A stretch of DNA of 64,000 bases from Rhinopomastus cyanomelas (GCA_013400115.1 VXBP01003486.1:806001-870000); one strand, 5' to 3'; counted from the first letter of the stretch, positions 24,201-33,903 are shown. Notes: generated from the sequence alone by a model not told the origin. Numbers and translations: made by a program.

Positions 24201-27115
24201 GCTAGCAGTCTTGTATTGCTCCAAGTCTTTCTCTACAAGTTCAGCACAGATTAGGATATGAAATTAGCTACCTAATTCTGAAAGTATCCTGTTTAAAAGA
24301 GAAGTTTAATAAAAAGCTGAGAAACATTGAACTGTGACAGCACACAATCAAAAATTCAAATACAGTTACGCTTTGGTTTACTGAGAGACAAAACTACAAC
24401 AGCTTGTAGCAACAACACTTGAACTGAATTCTTTCACTGAGAACTTGGAAAGTTTAACGTTGTATTTTTCCTTCTAGTGTTGGGCAACCTTAAGAGTTTC
24501 CTTCAGTAACAAGAGTCAGGTTTGCCTCTATTACAAATCCCAAGCTAAATTGAAAGTCAGAAGATGACTGGGGCTGGGGTCAATTATCTCTAGTGCGTAA
24601 CTACTGCCGAACGCACCGTACCTGCGTGGCTCAGGAAACTTTCAACAAATTAAGCCAGGATCAACGAGTCAAACAGGATTCAGTCACTACTTTGATGTGA
24701 GATTGTTTTACGTTTTATTATCCTCTTTACGGATAGTTTTACATTCCGTCCCAGTAGTATTTCTGCTCATCTACTTATTATTTCACATGACTAATTTCCA
24801 TACTACTACATTCATCAGGGCCTAGCGTGACTGATTTTGCTTTGCCAACATGCAATTAGTTACTTCAAAATACATCCCTCATTGCAGATGGAAGCACATG
24901 GCAAGTCCTTCCTCAAACAGCCAGGAAGTATCAGCTGCTTGGTCTTTTACAAAGAGAACAGCAGCACTTCCATCACAGGGCTTTGAGTGGTGGCCAAACC
25001 GTGTTCTTCACTGAAGCCATTTCCAGCCACAGCAACTCCCATATTTGCATTATAAACTTGCCACCAAAAAAAAAACCCATTCCAGCACAGCTACTTAGTT
25101 TAACATTCATTTGATACAGGGCAAGCACAACTTTTACACAGAAGAAAAACAATTTAAAGTGCTCTGACATCATCGAATTAAGTCTATAATGCGCACAGTG
25201 TATGAACTCACGGCCTCCTTTTTCCTCCTTCCTTCAGAAACTATTTGCGTGCTTTATCTTAAGTAGAAACGTAAACCTTAGAGAAGGTGAAGCATGAGGA
25301 GCTAATACAACAAAGGAAGCTTTCCAGGTGCTTCTAATGTACCACTATTACTATTATTAAGGCCACAGCAAGGCAAAGGAGTGACAAGCTCCCTTTCATG
25401 CAGTGACAAGACCACAAGCTGCTGCCCAGCGAGCCGGACTGTAGAAGCTATGTGCAAATAGGTATTTATGAGTGAACGCACGCAAACGAAACAATAGAGA
25501 TGATAAAGATGACTATATATGTCGCCAAAAGGTTTGATCTTCAGCTAAGTAGTGACTTTGCGGTCTAGAGAACTCCTCTCTTTGCATGACCTGTGTACTT
25601 GAAGCTATAAATTATGTATTTCCTTTTGTGAGGCAAGTACATACTTAATTCAGGGATAAAAGTGACTGAGATCACAAAAAGGTTTGTCAGGTGCCTTCAG
25701 GAGCAAGTGCTGAGATTGAAATTGTCAGGAAACACTGGCTGTAATGTGTATTTTGAGGTCAGCAGTTTACTTCCAGCCAAGAACAACACTCCAAGAAGCG
25801 TCTAACTTCTAGGAACTCTCTGCTAGCCTAAGCATAAAGACCAATAATTTCCAGTCAGGTCTTCCACGACCAACTTTGTGAAACCACCTGCCTGTTTAGT
25901 CAGTGTGGAGCGTGTAAGGCAGTTCTGACACGTTGTCCTACATGGCGCACGTAAAGGCCAGAAAATTACACCGTGGCTACTCTCATTCTATCTCCTTCTG
26001 CATAAACAGTCTAAGCCCTGCGCGTAAGCAAACCAACTGCTTCTGTTAACACGTAAAGACTCCGCAATCCAAATCTCCTGGAAAGCAGAACTGAGTAACG
26101 GATCGCACAGAGGGCCTTACTGTGTAATTAGGCAAAAAACTCCTGCGGTGAAGCGAACGGGATTCCACATGGTTTCGAACGAAAAGCAACGCCAGGCAGT
26201 ATCTCGCTCTCGGCCAGTCCCAGAGCGCAGCGCCATGCGGGGCCCGACGGAGGTCACCTCCCACTCCCGTGCCGGGGTGATACTACAACCCCCGAATCAG
26301 CGTGGCTCCCTGCTCCGTGTCCTGGCGCCAAACCGAGCCGGGCGAAGGCGGCAGCCAGACCCCGCTCCCCTCCACTGCCCTCCCCACTGTGCCCATGTTC
26401 GTCAAACGGCGGAGCTGCCCAGCGGCCGGCCCGCGCCGGGCCCGGCGCCGGGCACCGACACGCGCTTCGCTTCTCAAACGACCAACCCGCGGAACAAAAC
26501 CAAAACCGGCCGACATCCAACCCGCACCCCTACTCTCGCACCTGGCTCCTGCGGGACAGCGGGCGGGGACGGGCTGTCCCGCGCCGCTCGGCGCCTCGTC
26601 CACGGGTTCTCCCGGGGTGGCGGCGCTTCCACCGGCCGCCGGCCGTTGCCTTCCTCCTCCTCCGCGGTCTCCGGCTCCCGGCTCGNGGAGGGGTGGGGGG
26701 GGCGGCGTGCGCAGCCCGCCTCCTCCACCCCTCGCCACCGCCCCGCCCCGCCGGGGCTCCGTGAGATCCCGAGGGGAAGCGGCGCCGCCCGGGTCGCGCA
26801 CTCGGCAGAGCCCGGTCGCCAGAGGAAAGGGGAGCGCGGCGGCAGGGGACGGCAGAGGCGCGGGGAGGGAGGGGCGGCCTGGCCCGGCCCGCCGCAGGAA
26901 CGAGAGTGTCGCCGGCCCGGCCCGCGCGGGGGAGGGTGCGCGGGAGGGGCGGGGCCTGGAGCACTCCTGTGCGATGTGACCTCACGGCGGACGGGCGCGA
27001 GCGCGGCGGCGCGAGCCACTCCCCTCCACCGCCTCCGTCCCCAGCAGCGCGGAAGCGGCGGGGAACAGGACGGGATCGGAGCGGGACGGGAGCGTGCGGC
27101 CCCGTGATCCCGCAT
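118..27115 (-). CDS. LARP1B: LARP1B gene, spliced coding region, 14 exons in window, 3' end outside
   Basis: La-related protein 1B is a cytoplasmic RNA-binding protein of the LARP1 family, whose members bind mRNA 5' ends and poly(A)-binding protein. Fourteen minus-strand exons join in a consistent phase. In order they encode an NPW-containing N-terminal segment, a GDFGDITSWPTPSE block, an acidic/basic linker, KQKWVPLHLD, an RG-rich box, the La motif (KEYIKHQIEYYFS to LILEALKDS), a PAM2-like motif (SQLINCPEFVP), an acidic block (EELDFLFDEEMEQ) and the conserved RKRKTRHSTNPPLE segment. Several words fit LARP1B better than LARP1, for example MYSVDEALLKEYIKHQ and STEVE. The 13 downstream exons total 2050 bp, about 683 residues. 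The DM15 repeats expected at the C-terminus are not in the window. The start codon is unresolved because exon 1 is extremely GC-rich, contains an N, and has no ATG between 26516 and 27112 on this strand. Confidence 0.95.
568..773 (-). CDS. LARP1B: LARP1B exon 13
   Basis: This 206-bp exon includes ARSLPTAVPDSPRVHPGFTP, TPRTPRTPRLQDPNKTPRFY and PVVKETRYIDAK. The TPRTPR repeats and the FYPVVKE word are diagnostic of LARP1/LARP1B. The donor is GTACAT. Confidence 0.95.
1460..1583 (-). CDS. LARP1B: LARP1B exon 12
   Basis: This 124-bp exon begins QETENFKTLNVVSKRESDNL and carries PTQEVPPGPPAL, matching the QEVENFKK...PNQEVP segment of the family. The acceptor is CATGCAG and the donor GTAATG. It ends in phase 1. 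Confidence 0.95.
2050..2560 (-). mobile_element. CR1 LINE fragment, minus orientation
   Basis: Begins CACAGAATCACTCTGGCTGG and proceeds through the ORF2 C-terminal region (minus frame 2414-2130 with LRGDLVTLYSYLKGCC) to an upstream portion near 2560. It lies in the LARP1B intron between exons 12 and 11. Confidence 0.92.
2561..2641 (+). mobile_element. CR1 3' tail, plus orientation
   Basis: GATTGGACTAGGTGATCTTT...CCTTCCAATCCCTAACATTCTGTGATT is a sense CR1 end, directly abutting the opposite-strand copy to its left. Confidence 0.88.
3519..3890 (-). CDS. LARP1B: LARP1B exon 11 (acidic block and conserved linker)
   Basis: At 372 bp this is the longest LARP1B exon here apart from the uncertain exon 1. 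A Gln/Pro/Glu-rich start leads to EELDFLFDEEMEQ, then DSDYEIDDQDVNKILIV, then AKITSELAKVINDGLYYYEQ. All are strongly conserved in LARP1 and LARP1B. The acceptor is CTTAG, the donor GTAACT, and both ends are phase 0. Confidence 0.97.
4325..4497 (-). CDS. LARP1B: LARP1B exon 10 (SP-rich linker)
   Basis: This 173-bp exon encodes ESAPSSPRMGSPRSPKENTE and then ISKGLSTSLPDLDSEPWVEV. The repeated SP dipeptides are typical of proline-directed phosphorylation sites in LARP1-family linkers. The donor is GTGAAA. Confidence 0.94.
5249..5423 (-). CDS. LARP1B: LARP1B exon 9 (La-motif end and PAM2-like motif)
   Basis: This 175-bp exon starts ALKDSTEVETVDQRIRKRV and includes DPEKWPIPGPPP, then SQLINCPEFVPGQ. 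The last matches the PAM2-like core LNxxxEFxP that binds the MLLE domain of poly(A)-binding protein in LARP1. The donor is GTAAAG. The exon ends in phase 1 and forms Glu with exon 10. Confidence 0.96.
5617..5761 (-). CDS. LARP1B: LARP1B exon 8 (La motif core)
   Basis: This 145-bp exon encodes the core of the La-type winged helix: EYYFSTENLERDFFLRRKMD, then GFLPVSLIASFRRMQALTTN and LILE. The acceptor is TTTCTGCAG and the donor GTAAAG. In La and LARP families this fold contacts RNA 3' ends or poly(A). Confidence 0.97.
5762..9318 (-). other. LARP1B intron 7, no feature recognised
   Basis: About 3.6 kb of AT-rich intron between the exon carrying the La-motif start and the one carrying its core. 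I see no CR1 fragment, RNA gene or convincing exon in it. The short overlapping frames around 8114-8465 match nothing I know. Confidence 0.6.
9319..9487 (-). CDS. LARP1B: LARP1B exon 7 (pre-La region and La-motif start)
   Basis: This 169-bp exon encodes NFEYSVGYQELYGEG through MYSVDEALLKEYIKHQ and ends two bases into the Ile codon of the La motif (QI|EYYFS). The donor is GTAAGT. The Met preceding NFEYS is split across the exon 6/7 junction. Confidence 0.95.
9734..9877 (-). CDS. LARP1B: LARP1B exon 6 (RG-rich box)
   Basis: This 144-bp exon reads WRRDREKRDDHDEV, then a Ser-rich stretch and eight consecutive RG dipeptides before NPR. RG boxes of this kind are found in LARP1 and LARP1B and commonly bind RNA. 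The acceptor is TTTTTTCTCCTCAAG and the donor GTATGT. The purine-rich, near-repetitive coding strand is a natural spot for replication slippage. Confidence 0.94.
12152..12295 (-). CDS. LARP1B: LARP1B exon 5 (KQKWVPLHLD segment)
   Basis: This 144-bp exon begins GNKQKWVPLHLDDVRSDSQE, a highly conserved LARP1-family word, and continues to HNNRRNETR. The donor is GTAAGG and the exon ends in phase 1, giving an Asn codon with exon 6. Confidence 0.94.
13008..13300 (-). mobile_element. Two short CR1 fragments, minus orientation
   Basis: About 13008-13080 (TTAGGGTTGGAAGGGGCATTC) and 13183-13300 (CACAGAATCACAGAACATTA, then CCCCCTGCCACAGCAGGATC), both antisense to the plus strand, separated by roughly 100 bp of unrelated sequence. 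Confidence 0.85.
13962..14130 (-). CDS. LARP1B: LARP1B exon 4 (charged linker)
   Basis: This 169-bp exon is rich in Lys, Glu and Asp (for example RREKEEKSDQK and EDEAQTTNQRKK). The acceptor is TTTCTTGCAG and the donor GTCAGT. It ends in phase 1, and the Gly codon continues into exon 5. Linker sequence in this part of LARP1B is similarly charged and poorly ordered. Confidence 0.9.
14822..15478 (+). mobile_element. CR1 LINE fragment, plus orientation
   Basis: Reads from AAAGGACTTGGGGGCTCTGA through the ORF2 C-terminal region to the 3' end GGACTAGATGAGCTTTAATG...CATTCTATGATT. Decayed, with stops in every long frame. Confidence 0.92.
15973..16215. mobile_element. Opposed CR1 fragments
   Basis: A minus copy (about 15973-16115, TCATAGAATCAGAGAATGGC...CTAGTCCAACCCTC) is followed by a plus tail (about 16150-16215, GGACTTGATGATCTTAAAGG). 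Confidence 0.85.
16728..17200 (+). mobile_element. CR1 LINE fragment, plus orientation
   Basis: Typical CR1 3' sequence from GAGGTACTGGAGCTGGTCCA through LFSLEKRRLREDLLPLYNSL coding remnants to TCTTCCAGTCTTAATTATTC. Confidence 0.92.
18335..18394 (-). CDS. LARP1B: LARP1B exon 3 (GDFGD/WPTPSE block)
   Basis: This 60-bp phase-0 exon encodes AGDFGDITSWPTPSEIANNE, the family-conserved GDFGD...WPTP segment. It has a CAG acceptor and a GTAAGT donor. Human LARP1B, as I remember it, is annotated as starting MENWPTPSE here; this sequence has TSW instead and offers no Met at that point. Confidence 0.92.
19071..19132 (-). CDS. LARP1B: LARP1B exon 2
   Basis: This 62-bp exon encodes TQNSTTVIKAAKPRTRKSSK after completing a split Glu codon. 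The acceptor follows a strong pyrimidine run (TTTTTCTTCTTTTTCAG) and the donor is GTTTGT. LARP1 has a comparable KVVRAAVPKQRKGSK stretch directly before its VGDFGD block, which supports the assignment. Confidence 0.88.
19212..19382 (-). other. Unidentified 56-codon exon-like reading frame in LARP1B intron 1
   Basis: This short open frame ends at TAA and reads like real protein, for example GLFHTPGFQDYLHSISGTAE followed by NLMDVLIDLDTKASKAPAS. Inside it, positions 19216-19339 form a 124-bp exon candidate with a TTACAG acceptor and an ATG|GTAAAG donor, only 83 bp upstream of LARP1B exon 2. Splicing exon 1 to the 19339 acceptor keeps this frame (G + GG TTG). Using the 19216 donor into exon 2 would create a TGA at the junction. 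I do not recognise the peptide. It may be an alternative or poison exon, a fragment of another gene, or chance. Confidence 0.35.
19340..26149 (-). other. LARP1B intron 1 interior, no feature recognised
   Basis: Roughly 6.8 kb of AT-rich sequence, unusually free of recognisable CR1 fragments compared with the rest of the window. No open frame shows protein-family similarity. The low repeat content is compatible with regulatory sequence in a large first intron, but no specific element can be named. Confidence 0.5.
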
Positions 27116-27120
27116 CCCAT
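26150..27120 (-). promoter_or_regulatory. LARP1B: CpG-island promoter of LARP1B
   Basis: CpG density rises sharply compared with the AT-rich flanks, and no TATA box is evident. The island contains LARP1B coding exon 1 at 26542 and extends upstream of it relative to the gene, so it is the likely start region. One unresolved base lies at 26686, beside homopolymeric G runs. The exact transcription start cannot be read from the sequence. Confidence 0.75.
26542..27115 (-). CDS. LARP1B: LARP1B exon 1, N-terminal coding exon (start uncertain)
   Basis: The frame contains VEAPPPRENPWTRRRA (V at about 26632), closely resembling the VEAPPPKVNPWTK segment of LARP1 as I recall it. The exon ends CAG GAG CCA G before a GTGCGA donor at 26541-26540. 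That phase-1 end fits exon 2 exactly, giving a Glu codon across the junction. The nearest upstream in-frame ATG is at 27115; from there the frame stays open for 191 codons, apart from an N at 26686. The residues between look like translated GC-rich leader rather than conserved protein. The true start could be that ATG, a non-AUG codon, or a site hidden by an assembly error at the N. The 3' end is firm; the 5' end is not. Confidence 0.7.
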
Positions 27121-28624
27121 TAAGCAGCTGCAGGCGGGGGCTGAGCCGAAAGCCGGGGGAAGCTGGTGGCAGCACCGAGCGCAGAAGCAGCACAGGCAGC
27201 AGCGCTCCGGCTCTCCACGACGGACACACCCAGCTCAAGGTGGCTGAAGCTCTCACGGATCGCTGACTGCACAGTTCGGGGTTCGCGGGTCTGGCCCATG
27301 TTGATACAACACGAGGGGCTCAGCAGACAGCAGGAGGGGGTTCGTTGAAGTGTACTTCTGTGGTCCCGCACTTCCCATTCACCACGTTCTCCACGCTGTG
27401 CTCCTGGAACAGGTTTGGGGCCATGTGGCGAGGGAATAACCCAACCTTTCAGCACCGCGAAGGACTCGGACTTTGGCTGTCACACCACAACTCCGCTGCC
27501 GTTTTACTTCCTACCAGCGATCCCCTAGAAATGACCCTGCAGTAGCACACGTGCGCTTATATCACCCTTGCTGGATCCAGGGGGAGGTTATACCTCCTGA
27601 CTCTTCCCAGCAGCACTGTGGTTACAGGCTGAGGGAAGCCACGGCTGAATGCAGTCAGTCACCTCTTTCCCTCTTTGCACCTCCTGTTGCTCCCCATAAG
27701 TCTCCCTGATTACACCGCAAGACACCAGTTCTGCTCCCGTTTCTCACAGATTCTCTTGGCCCTGCTCTCCTCCCTTTTCTTACAAAGCACGTTCCAAAAA
27801 AGGAATGCCAACACCAACGAACTGAGCAATTTGTAAAACAGTCTTTTACAAAACCACCCAAATAATTTTTCAGGTAGTGTCACAATTAACCAATTTCCCA
27901 GTGTTTTGCAGCAGCAAAATATGTTATTAGGGTAAAGGCTTGAAATTAAAACTTCCACCACAACTGTTACTCCACTACAAGCAAACCATACAATGCACGT
28001 TTCTATATTGCAGATTTTAGCTGAAAACGTTAGATTGGGAGGAATTTCTCACATAAAGACGAAATAAATTATTATTCTTCTAAGTGCTTTTTTTCTAAGA
28101 AGCAAATCTTGAGACTCTGGGAAGCATTTTTCTCTGCTACTAAGAACTCAATTTGTTTTGCATGCAACAGACGTATGAGTCAAGGACATGCTGAACGCAT
28201 ACGGCAGTGACGCGTATTTAAAATGAGGGAAAGCGTTCTTAGGGAATAATTGTGACTGGACAAAGCACCAGTTGTCCAGATATAACTTGCAGCTACACTC
28301 CTGACACAGGAGTATCGTCAAACTACCTCTCCAAAACAGTTTTCACATCTTTTATTTGGTTTCCCTAAGTCAAAGGTTAGGCAGAGGTTATAGCGATCCG
28401 AAAGCACAGGGGCCCTACCGAAGGCACTTTGGAGAGGGGGATTAACCTCCTGTTTCTTCTTTTTCTTGGACACATGTTAGATGGTAAGGAAGTGACAGAC
28501 CTTGGGAACACCACAATGCTGCACTGCAGGAACCTCAACAGACCAGGGTTAAAAAAAGCAGGAAACTGAGTAAGAGTGACTTGTGAGGTGTCAGCCTGAG
28601 CAGGTTTGGTACCTACTTACACAC

Positions 28625-28690
28625 AGTTTACACAGTTTATTAGGGTTGGAAGAGGCCTTCAAAGGCCATCAGGTCCAACCCTCCTGCTTT
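28625..28690 (-). mobile_element. Short CR1-like tail
   Basis: TTTATTAGGGTTGGAAGAGG...AGGCCATCAGGTCCAACCCT. The same variant occurs at about 13008-13080, so both come from one CR1-related subfamily. Confidence 0.75.
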
Positions 28691-28734
28691 TTTCTTATGC
28701 AAATTGCTGAAAAGCAGAACCACCTAAAAAGCTT

Positions 28735-29395
28735 CAATCAATGACAGAAAACTGCATCCAGCCAGGGTTGAAACACGTCCAGAGAAGGGGACTCCACAAG
28801 CTCCCCGGGGAACTCCTTCCAATATTTAATAACCCTGACTGGAAAGAAGTTTTTCTTCAGATTGAGATGAAACTTCCTGTGTTCAAGCTGGCATCCATCA
28901 CCCCTTGTCCTGTCTGACACCACTGAAAAGAGAGGATTCCTTTCTTCTTGATGCTCAGCCCTCATGGATTTACAGACAGTGATTAAATCCCCTCGGAGCC
29001 TTCTTTTGTCCAAACTAAAGAGTCCCAATTTTCTCAATCTCTCTCCACAAGGCAGTTGTTTCAGAACCCTAATCATCCTCTTAGCTCTGCACTGAATTCT
29101 CACAATTAATTCTCTATCCCTCTGGAACTGAGGAGACCAGAACAGGACACAGCATTGCAGTTGCAGCCTCACTAAAGCAGAATAAAGTGGTAGAACAACT
29201 TCCCTTGATCTGCCAGACACACTCCTCTTGATCCATCCCAACACTCTATTGGCCTTCTTGATGACTACGTTTGTCTCTCTGGATAGTAGTGGAAGGCTTG
29301 CTGGGTACATCGTGCCATGGACTGGGCCTGGAGAATATACAAAAGGCTTTTTGCAGCAAGACTGATCCTTAACTTTTGGTCCACTGTGTATCATG
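28735..29395 (-). mobile_element. CR1 LINE fragment with 218-codon open ORF2 remnant
   Basis: On the minus strand 29394-28738 is an uninterrupted frame with CR1 reverse-transcriptase C-terminal words: KKANRVLGWIKRSVSGRSRE, LPLYSALVRLQLQCCVLFWS, KLGLFSLDKRRLRGDLI and ELVESPSLDVFQ. It has lost the upstream endonuclease and RT catalytic regions, so it is a 5'-truncated copy rather than an active element. Confidence 0.93.
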
Positions 29396-30654
29396 CCTCT
29401 CGTTACTTTCTAGCAGCACATCCAAGCCTCCCTTGCCAGAACTCACAGTGCTTTTTCTGTGGAGAGCACAGTGCCTGCAACGCTCCTGTTTGAAAAGAGC
29501 TGAGAGAGTAACAACTGCGAGGAGCTGCTTTACATTTTAAAGCTTCTGTTTTATCTTGTGTGGAAGCACCCTAGCGTATGAGAAAACACTGAAAATTACA
29601 GGATTGCATAACGTAATGAGTTTTACTCATGTAATTGGTTTTTATGAGGAATTATACGGCTACAGACGGCACGAACCTCCTTTCAATAACTTATCATTAC
29701 AGCCAAGCTAACAGAGAACCTGACAGCTTAAGATAAAGAAACTATCCTGCCCAACCAACCATAATTAAGATCAACATTTGGGGGGGGGGAAAAAAAAAGG
29801 CAGCACAGGACAGAAGTAAGATAAATAAATAAGAAGTATTAGCTGACTCAAAATGTTAGCCATTACAAAGCAAAAACAGCCCTTTGATGATCCAAAGATT
29901 TACGGCTTCTAGGCTATTTTAAAAGTATCTACATATACATGTATGGCATTCTAATACATAGAAACAGACTCAATTCCTTCAATTAATGCACCTTTTTGCA
30001 GCCTTTCTAGAGTCAGGCATCTATACTTGCTAAAAAACAAAGTAAATTACTGAGTGGTTATTATTGAGGAAGTTTTTTGGCCTTGGGAAAAAAAAAACCC
30101 CAACCAAAAAGCTCCATTCAACAACCCAACTGTTCTAGATGGGGATCAGCAACTTCAGTGCCAAGAAACATGCAAACAAAACACACACATAAAATAATCT
30201 CCTGGCTTTCTCACAGGTAAGACACCAGACCTAACTGCTCACTCTGTCACGGCCCTTGCTTTCAAAGGCAGACAAAGCGTACCATCCGCTCCGTTTGTTC
30301 TCCTCGTGCTTGAGGAGGATGTGTCAGCCTTAACGCGCAGAGGTGTTACCACTGACATCGCTTGTCAGACAGCACAACTGAGCACCAAAAACAGGACTGA
30401 TTGCATCTTGGCTGCAGGGTACAACAGGCAGGCTTCAGTCGGAATGGCTGCTCCAACTCTACGAGGTTTCCAAGACTTTTTGTTTTTCTTCCTCATATAA
30501 ACGCCATCAAAACTCAAAACATACCCCTGCCAGTAACATTCACAGCTATCAGCTCAAAGCAGCCTTTTGGCTACTGTGTAACATTCCCATTCAACACAGC
30601 AGATGATTAAATAGTCTCCTCTGCTCCAGGCAGCAGCAATCCAGAACCCTGCCA

Positions 30655-31075
30655 CCACCTTAGAACCATGGAGTTGTTCAGGTTGGAAACAACCGTCAAG
30701 ATCATCAGGCACAACCACTAACCTAAACGCAACAAGCCCACTGCTAAACCATGTCCCTAAGCTCCATACCTGCACAGGTTTTAGACACACCTGGAGATGG
30801 TATCAACCCCCTCCCTGGGCAGCCAGTTCCAAGGCCTGAAGACCCTTTCTATAAATGGCATTTCCCCTAATGTCTAAACTAAACTTCCCCTGGCACAATT
30901 GGAGTTAATTTCCTCCTGTCCTGTCACTTGTGAGAAGACACCAAAACCCGCCTCTTTATAACCACTTTTCAGGTAGTTGTAGGCAGCGATAAGGTCTCCC
31001 CTGAGCCTCCTTTTGCTTCAGTCTAACTAGTCCCAGCTCCCTCAGCTGCTCCTCATCAGGCCGTCTCACCTCGTA
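30655..31075 (-). mobile_element. CR1 LINE fragment, minus orientation
   Basis: Antisense CR1 from GGAGTTGTTCAGGTTGGAAA to CTCAGCTGCTCCTCATCAGG, strongly diverged. Confidence 0.88.
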
Positions 31076-33903
31076 ACCTTTTACCTCACAAGAGCAACCA
31101 TCAACGGCAAGGGTGACTTTTTTTCAGTTACTGCTGGACAGTCCTATAACATGCTCCGAGTTTATTATGGCCCAACACTCCCCTGGCTTGGAACGCAGCA
31201 GCAAGCAGATAGAGGTTTATATAGAGTTTGAACTCTTTTAAGTAGAAAGGCTATTATTTAAGCCCAGGAAATTCTAGCAGAATGAGGCCACTGAAGAGTT
31301 TGAATTCTCATATGCAAGAAACAAACACCTACACTGGGTGTTTCTAGGATTTTTATTGAAAAATATTAAAACCACAAAATTATCAAGGCCAGTTTTACAA
31401 TAGATTTCAGACATACACAAGAGCTTACCTCCTATTTGCATTTAGTGCAGGAACCTTATTCCAATACTTTTCTCATGCACATCCTAAATAAAAATTACAT
31501 TCTCATTTACCATCAGGGGTTTATTAATAACATCTTCTTCGGATGTAACCTTAAAATCTGGTTTAAAAAGTCAATTTTCCAAAGGTTAAAAACACACAGC
31601 CAGGTTATTCCCCTTTGACAGACCAGCTAATAGCCTCCTGTGTCTGGTAACTGGCAGAAACAGCCCACAGACATTTTTTTATTCTAACCTGAGAAATTCC
31701 TTAAACCCTTCGCACTGGGCTTTCACATTTGGCAATGTTACTTTAGGTACATGGTAAAGTGTGGTTTCTCATTGGTGTCAGACCCCAGCCTTCTGCTCTC
31801 TCTCAAGCAAGAGTGGCGCTGGCAGAAATCTGCTTCTGTGAACAGTTTGCCCTTTTGGCAAGTTAAACCTTGTTAGTAATATCATCAGAACACTAACCTC
31901 AGGATGTCAAGTTCCCACCAGCTGTGTAATTCCTAGTATTGTGCGCTTTGAAAATATTTACTTTGGCGTGTTAGGCTCTGTGGGGAAGTTCATTTTTCTT
32001 GTGCTTTCTCCCCGCCTTACAAATTCTGTCTTTTCTCTCTTCCATTTATTCAGGCCCTTTCCCTTGCCACCAGTTATCTCCCTTTCTCATAGCTGCAACA
32101 GAAACAAGACATAAAGCACACAAACACATTTAAAATGTGAGATCTCAAAGAGCTGGTGAACAGCAGACCATGGTCTTGTAAATCAGTTGATGAATGACCT
32201 CATAAAATGTAAACCCCAGAAACCTTTCAGTACCCAAGACGCCAATTTTAAATTTATAAGCTTAGAGTTGATTTCAGGCCTTCCACCATACATTCAGTGC
32301 TTCACTGTACTCACTTCACACTTGTGTCCGACATGTACAAAACCAGCGCTGACTAAAGAACTGATAAAAAAAGCCCTTGGAAAAAAATGATTTAACTTCC
32401 AACAGAACTTTTTTTGCATGTTCAGTAGATTTTACATTACATAACCAGGGTTGTTACAAACCGCTGCACCTCAGTTTTACCTGAAGTTCTCTCATTTCCA
32501 AGTGAACCATGACTTCTTCCCAGTTACTACTCCTGTCTGCCAGATTAAAACTCAAGAGAATACCTTTATATAAACTGAGCTTTGTTTGCTTTATACTCTG
32601 CCTACTGAGATCCGTTACGCTAACCGTAGAGATCAATGAAGTGCTTGATTGGAAAGGTGCAGAAACCACATCGTCCCTGTTTGTGTAACTCTGGCCACTC
32701 CTGTGCTAAAATTAATCCTCAAGGGTTTCAGGAGATCACCACAAAATAAGATGTGGACAGATACTGGTACTACTGATGTAGGACAACCTTTATTGTCATT
32801 TGTTGGCATTTTGAATCCCACAAAGGGAAAAAACAAGCTCTGGATTTTCTGAAACGCATTCATAATCCTCGTTTTTAAAATTTTCCATCCAATTAAAAGA
32901 GAGTTGAAAAATAAGGAGCTAGCACAACTGCTGTTACAACCCTTAGTCTCATTTTAAATATTATACAGTGAAACTGCATTTTGCACATCAGCGCCGAGTG
33001 CACTTTAAAAAGGACCTCTGCTGAAGTATTTCCAACAGATCTTTATAGCACCATATAATCTGCTGTTGGTGTAACTGCTTAGAAACAGACTCTAAAGACA
33101 ACGGGTACATTTTTGTTTCCACTAGCATTGTAAAAAAAAAAAATCTAGAAGGAGATGTTGATGTTATTCAACTGAATGCATGTAAACAATGAATTACTTA
33201 GATGTTCCATTTTCCCTTTTGCAGTTTTGTGAAACCGATGATTTAACTGCTGCATGAATCTTCTGGAACAGCGTGGTTTAATTCAGCAGCAGAATAATCT
33301 CATGGACGGATTGAATAAAATTGTCTCTCTCACACTCTTCACTGAATTTTGAAAGTCTTTTCGTCAGATTCAATGCTGCCCCTCCTGTTATAGCTCATTT
33401 GTGATTCACAGCACAGAAAATCAGTGACAAACACAATAGGCTGGGTGCTGGCAAAGCCATAGTGCCACACAATAGGAATAGCAAGAGGAAACCAAGGTAC
33501 CTGGAACAAACTAGGAATACACTAAACGCAGGAGACGTCTTTGCTCTAGAGCAAACTACACATTCCTTCAATACTCAGATGGGTTTGTTTTCACAGCAGA
33601 CATGATTCAGAATTTATCCCGAATTAAAGGAATACACGACGAGATCAAACATGAAGTACGTGAGCCCTTCATGCACTAACAAACGCTGCTGTTGTTTTTT
33701 CACAGGTTAACACTGAAGCAACTGTCAGAATGGCATTTGCTTGAAATGAAAGCAACGCTGGTACTTCACCCTTTTTGGTAATTGTTACCTACAACAAAGT
33801 CAGTGCCCATCTACTCGATGTTGCGAGAGGCTTGTTTTCCAAATGTTGAGTTCCAGGAAGCAGAAGTACAAATCAGATCAGTCGGATTACGTTAGGAAGA
33901 CTT

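Larger units (their letters stand above)
27121..33903. other. Intergenic region between LARP1B promoter and ABHD18 3' end
   Basis: About 6.8 kb separating two genes on the same strand. It contains CR1 fragments at about 28625-29395 and 30655-31075 and presumably the ABHD18 3' UTR at its right end. On the minus strand the first poly(A) signals below the ABHD18 stop are ATTAAA (33278-33283) and AATAAA (32789-32794). Otherwise nothing is recognised. Confidence 0.6.

Noticed and set aside
26148..27107. Long plus-strand frame of 319 codons over the LARP1B CpG island
   Set aside because: GC-rich DNA lacks stop codons by composition. The translation is Arg/Pro/Gly-rich without motifs, and the opposite strand carries the homologous LARP1B exon.
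28738..29394. 218-codon frame as a possible host gene
   Set aside because: The words match the CR1 ORF2 C-terminus, so it is a retrotransposon remnant.
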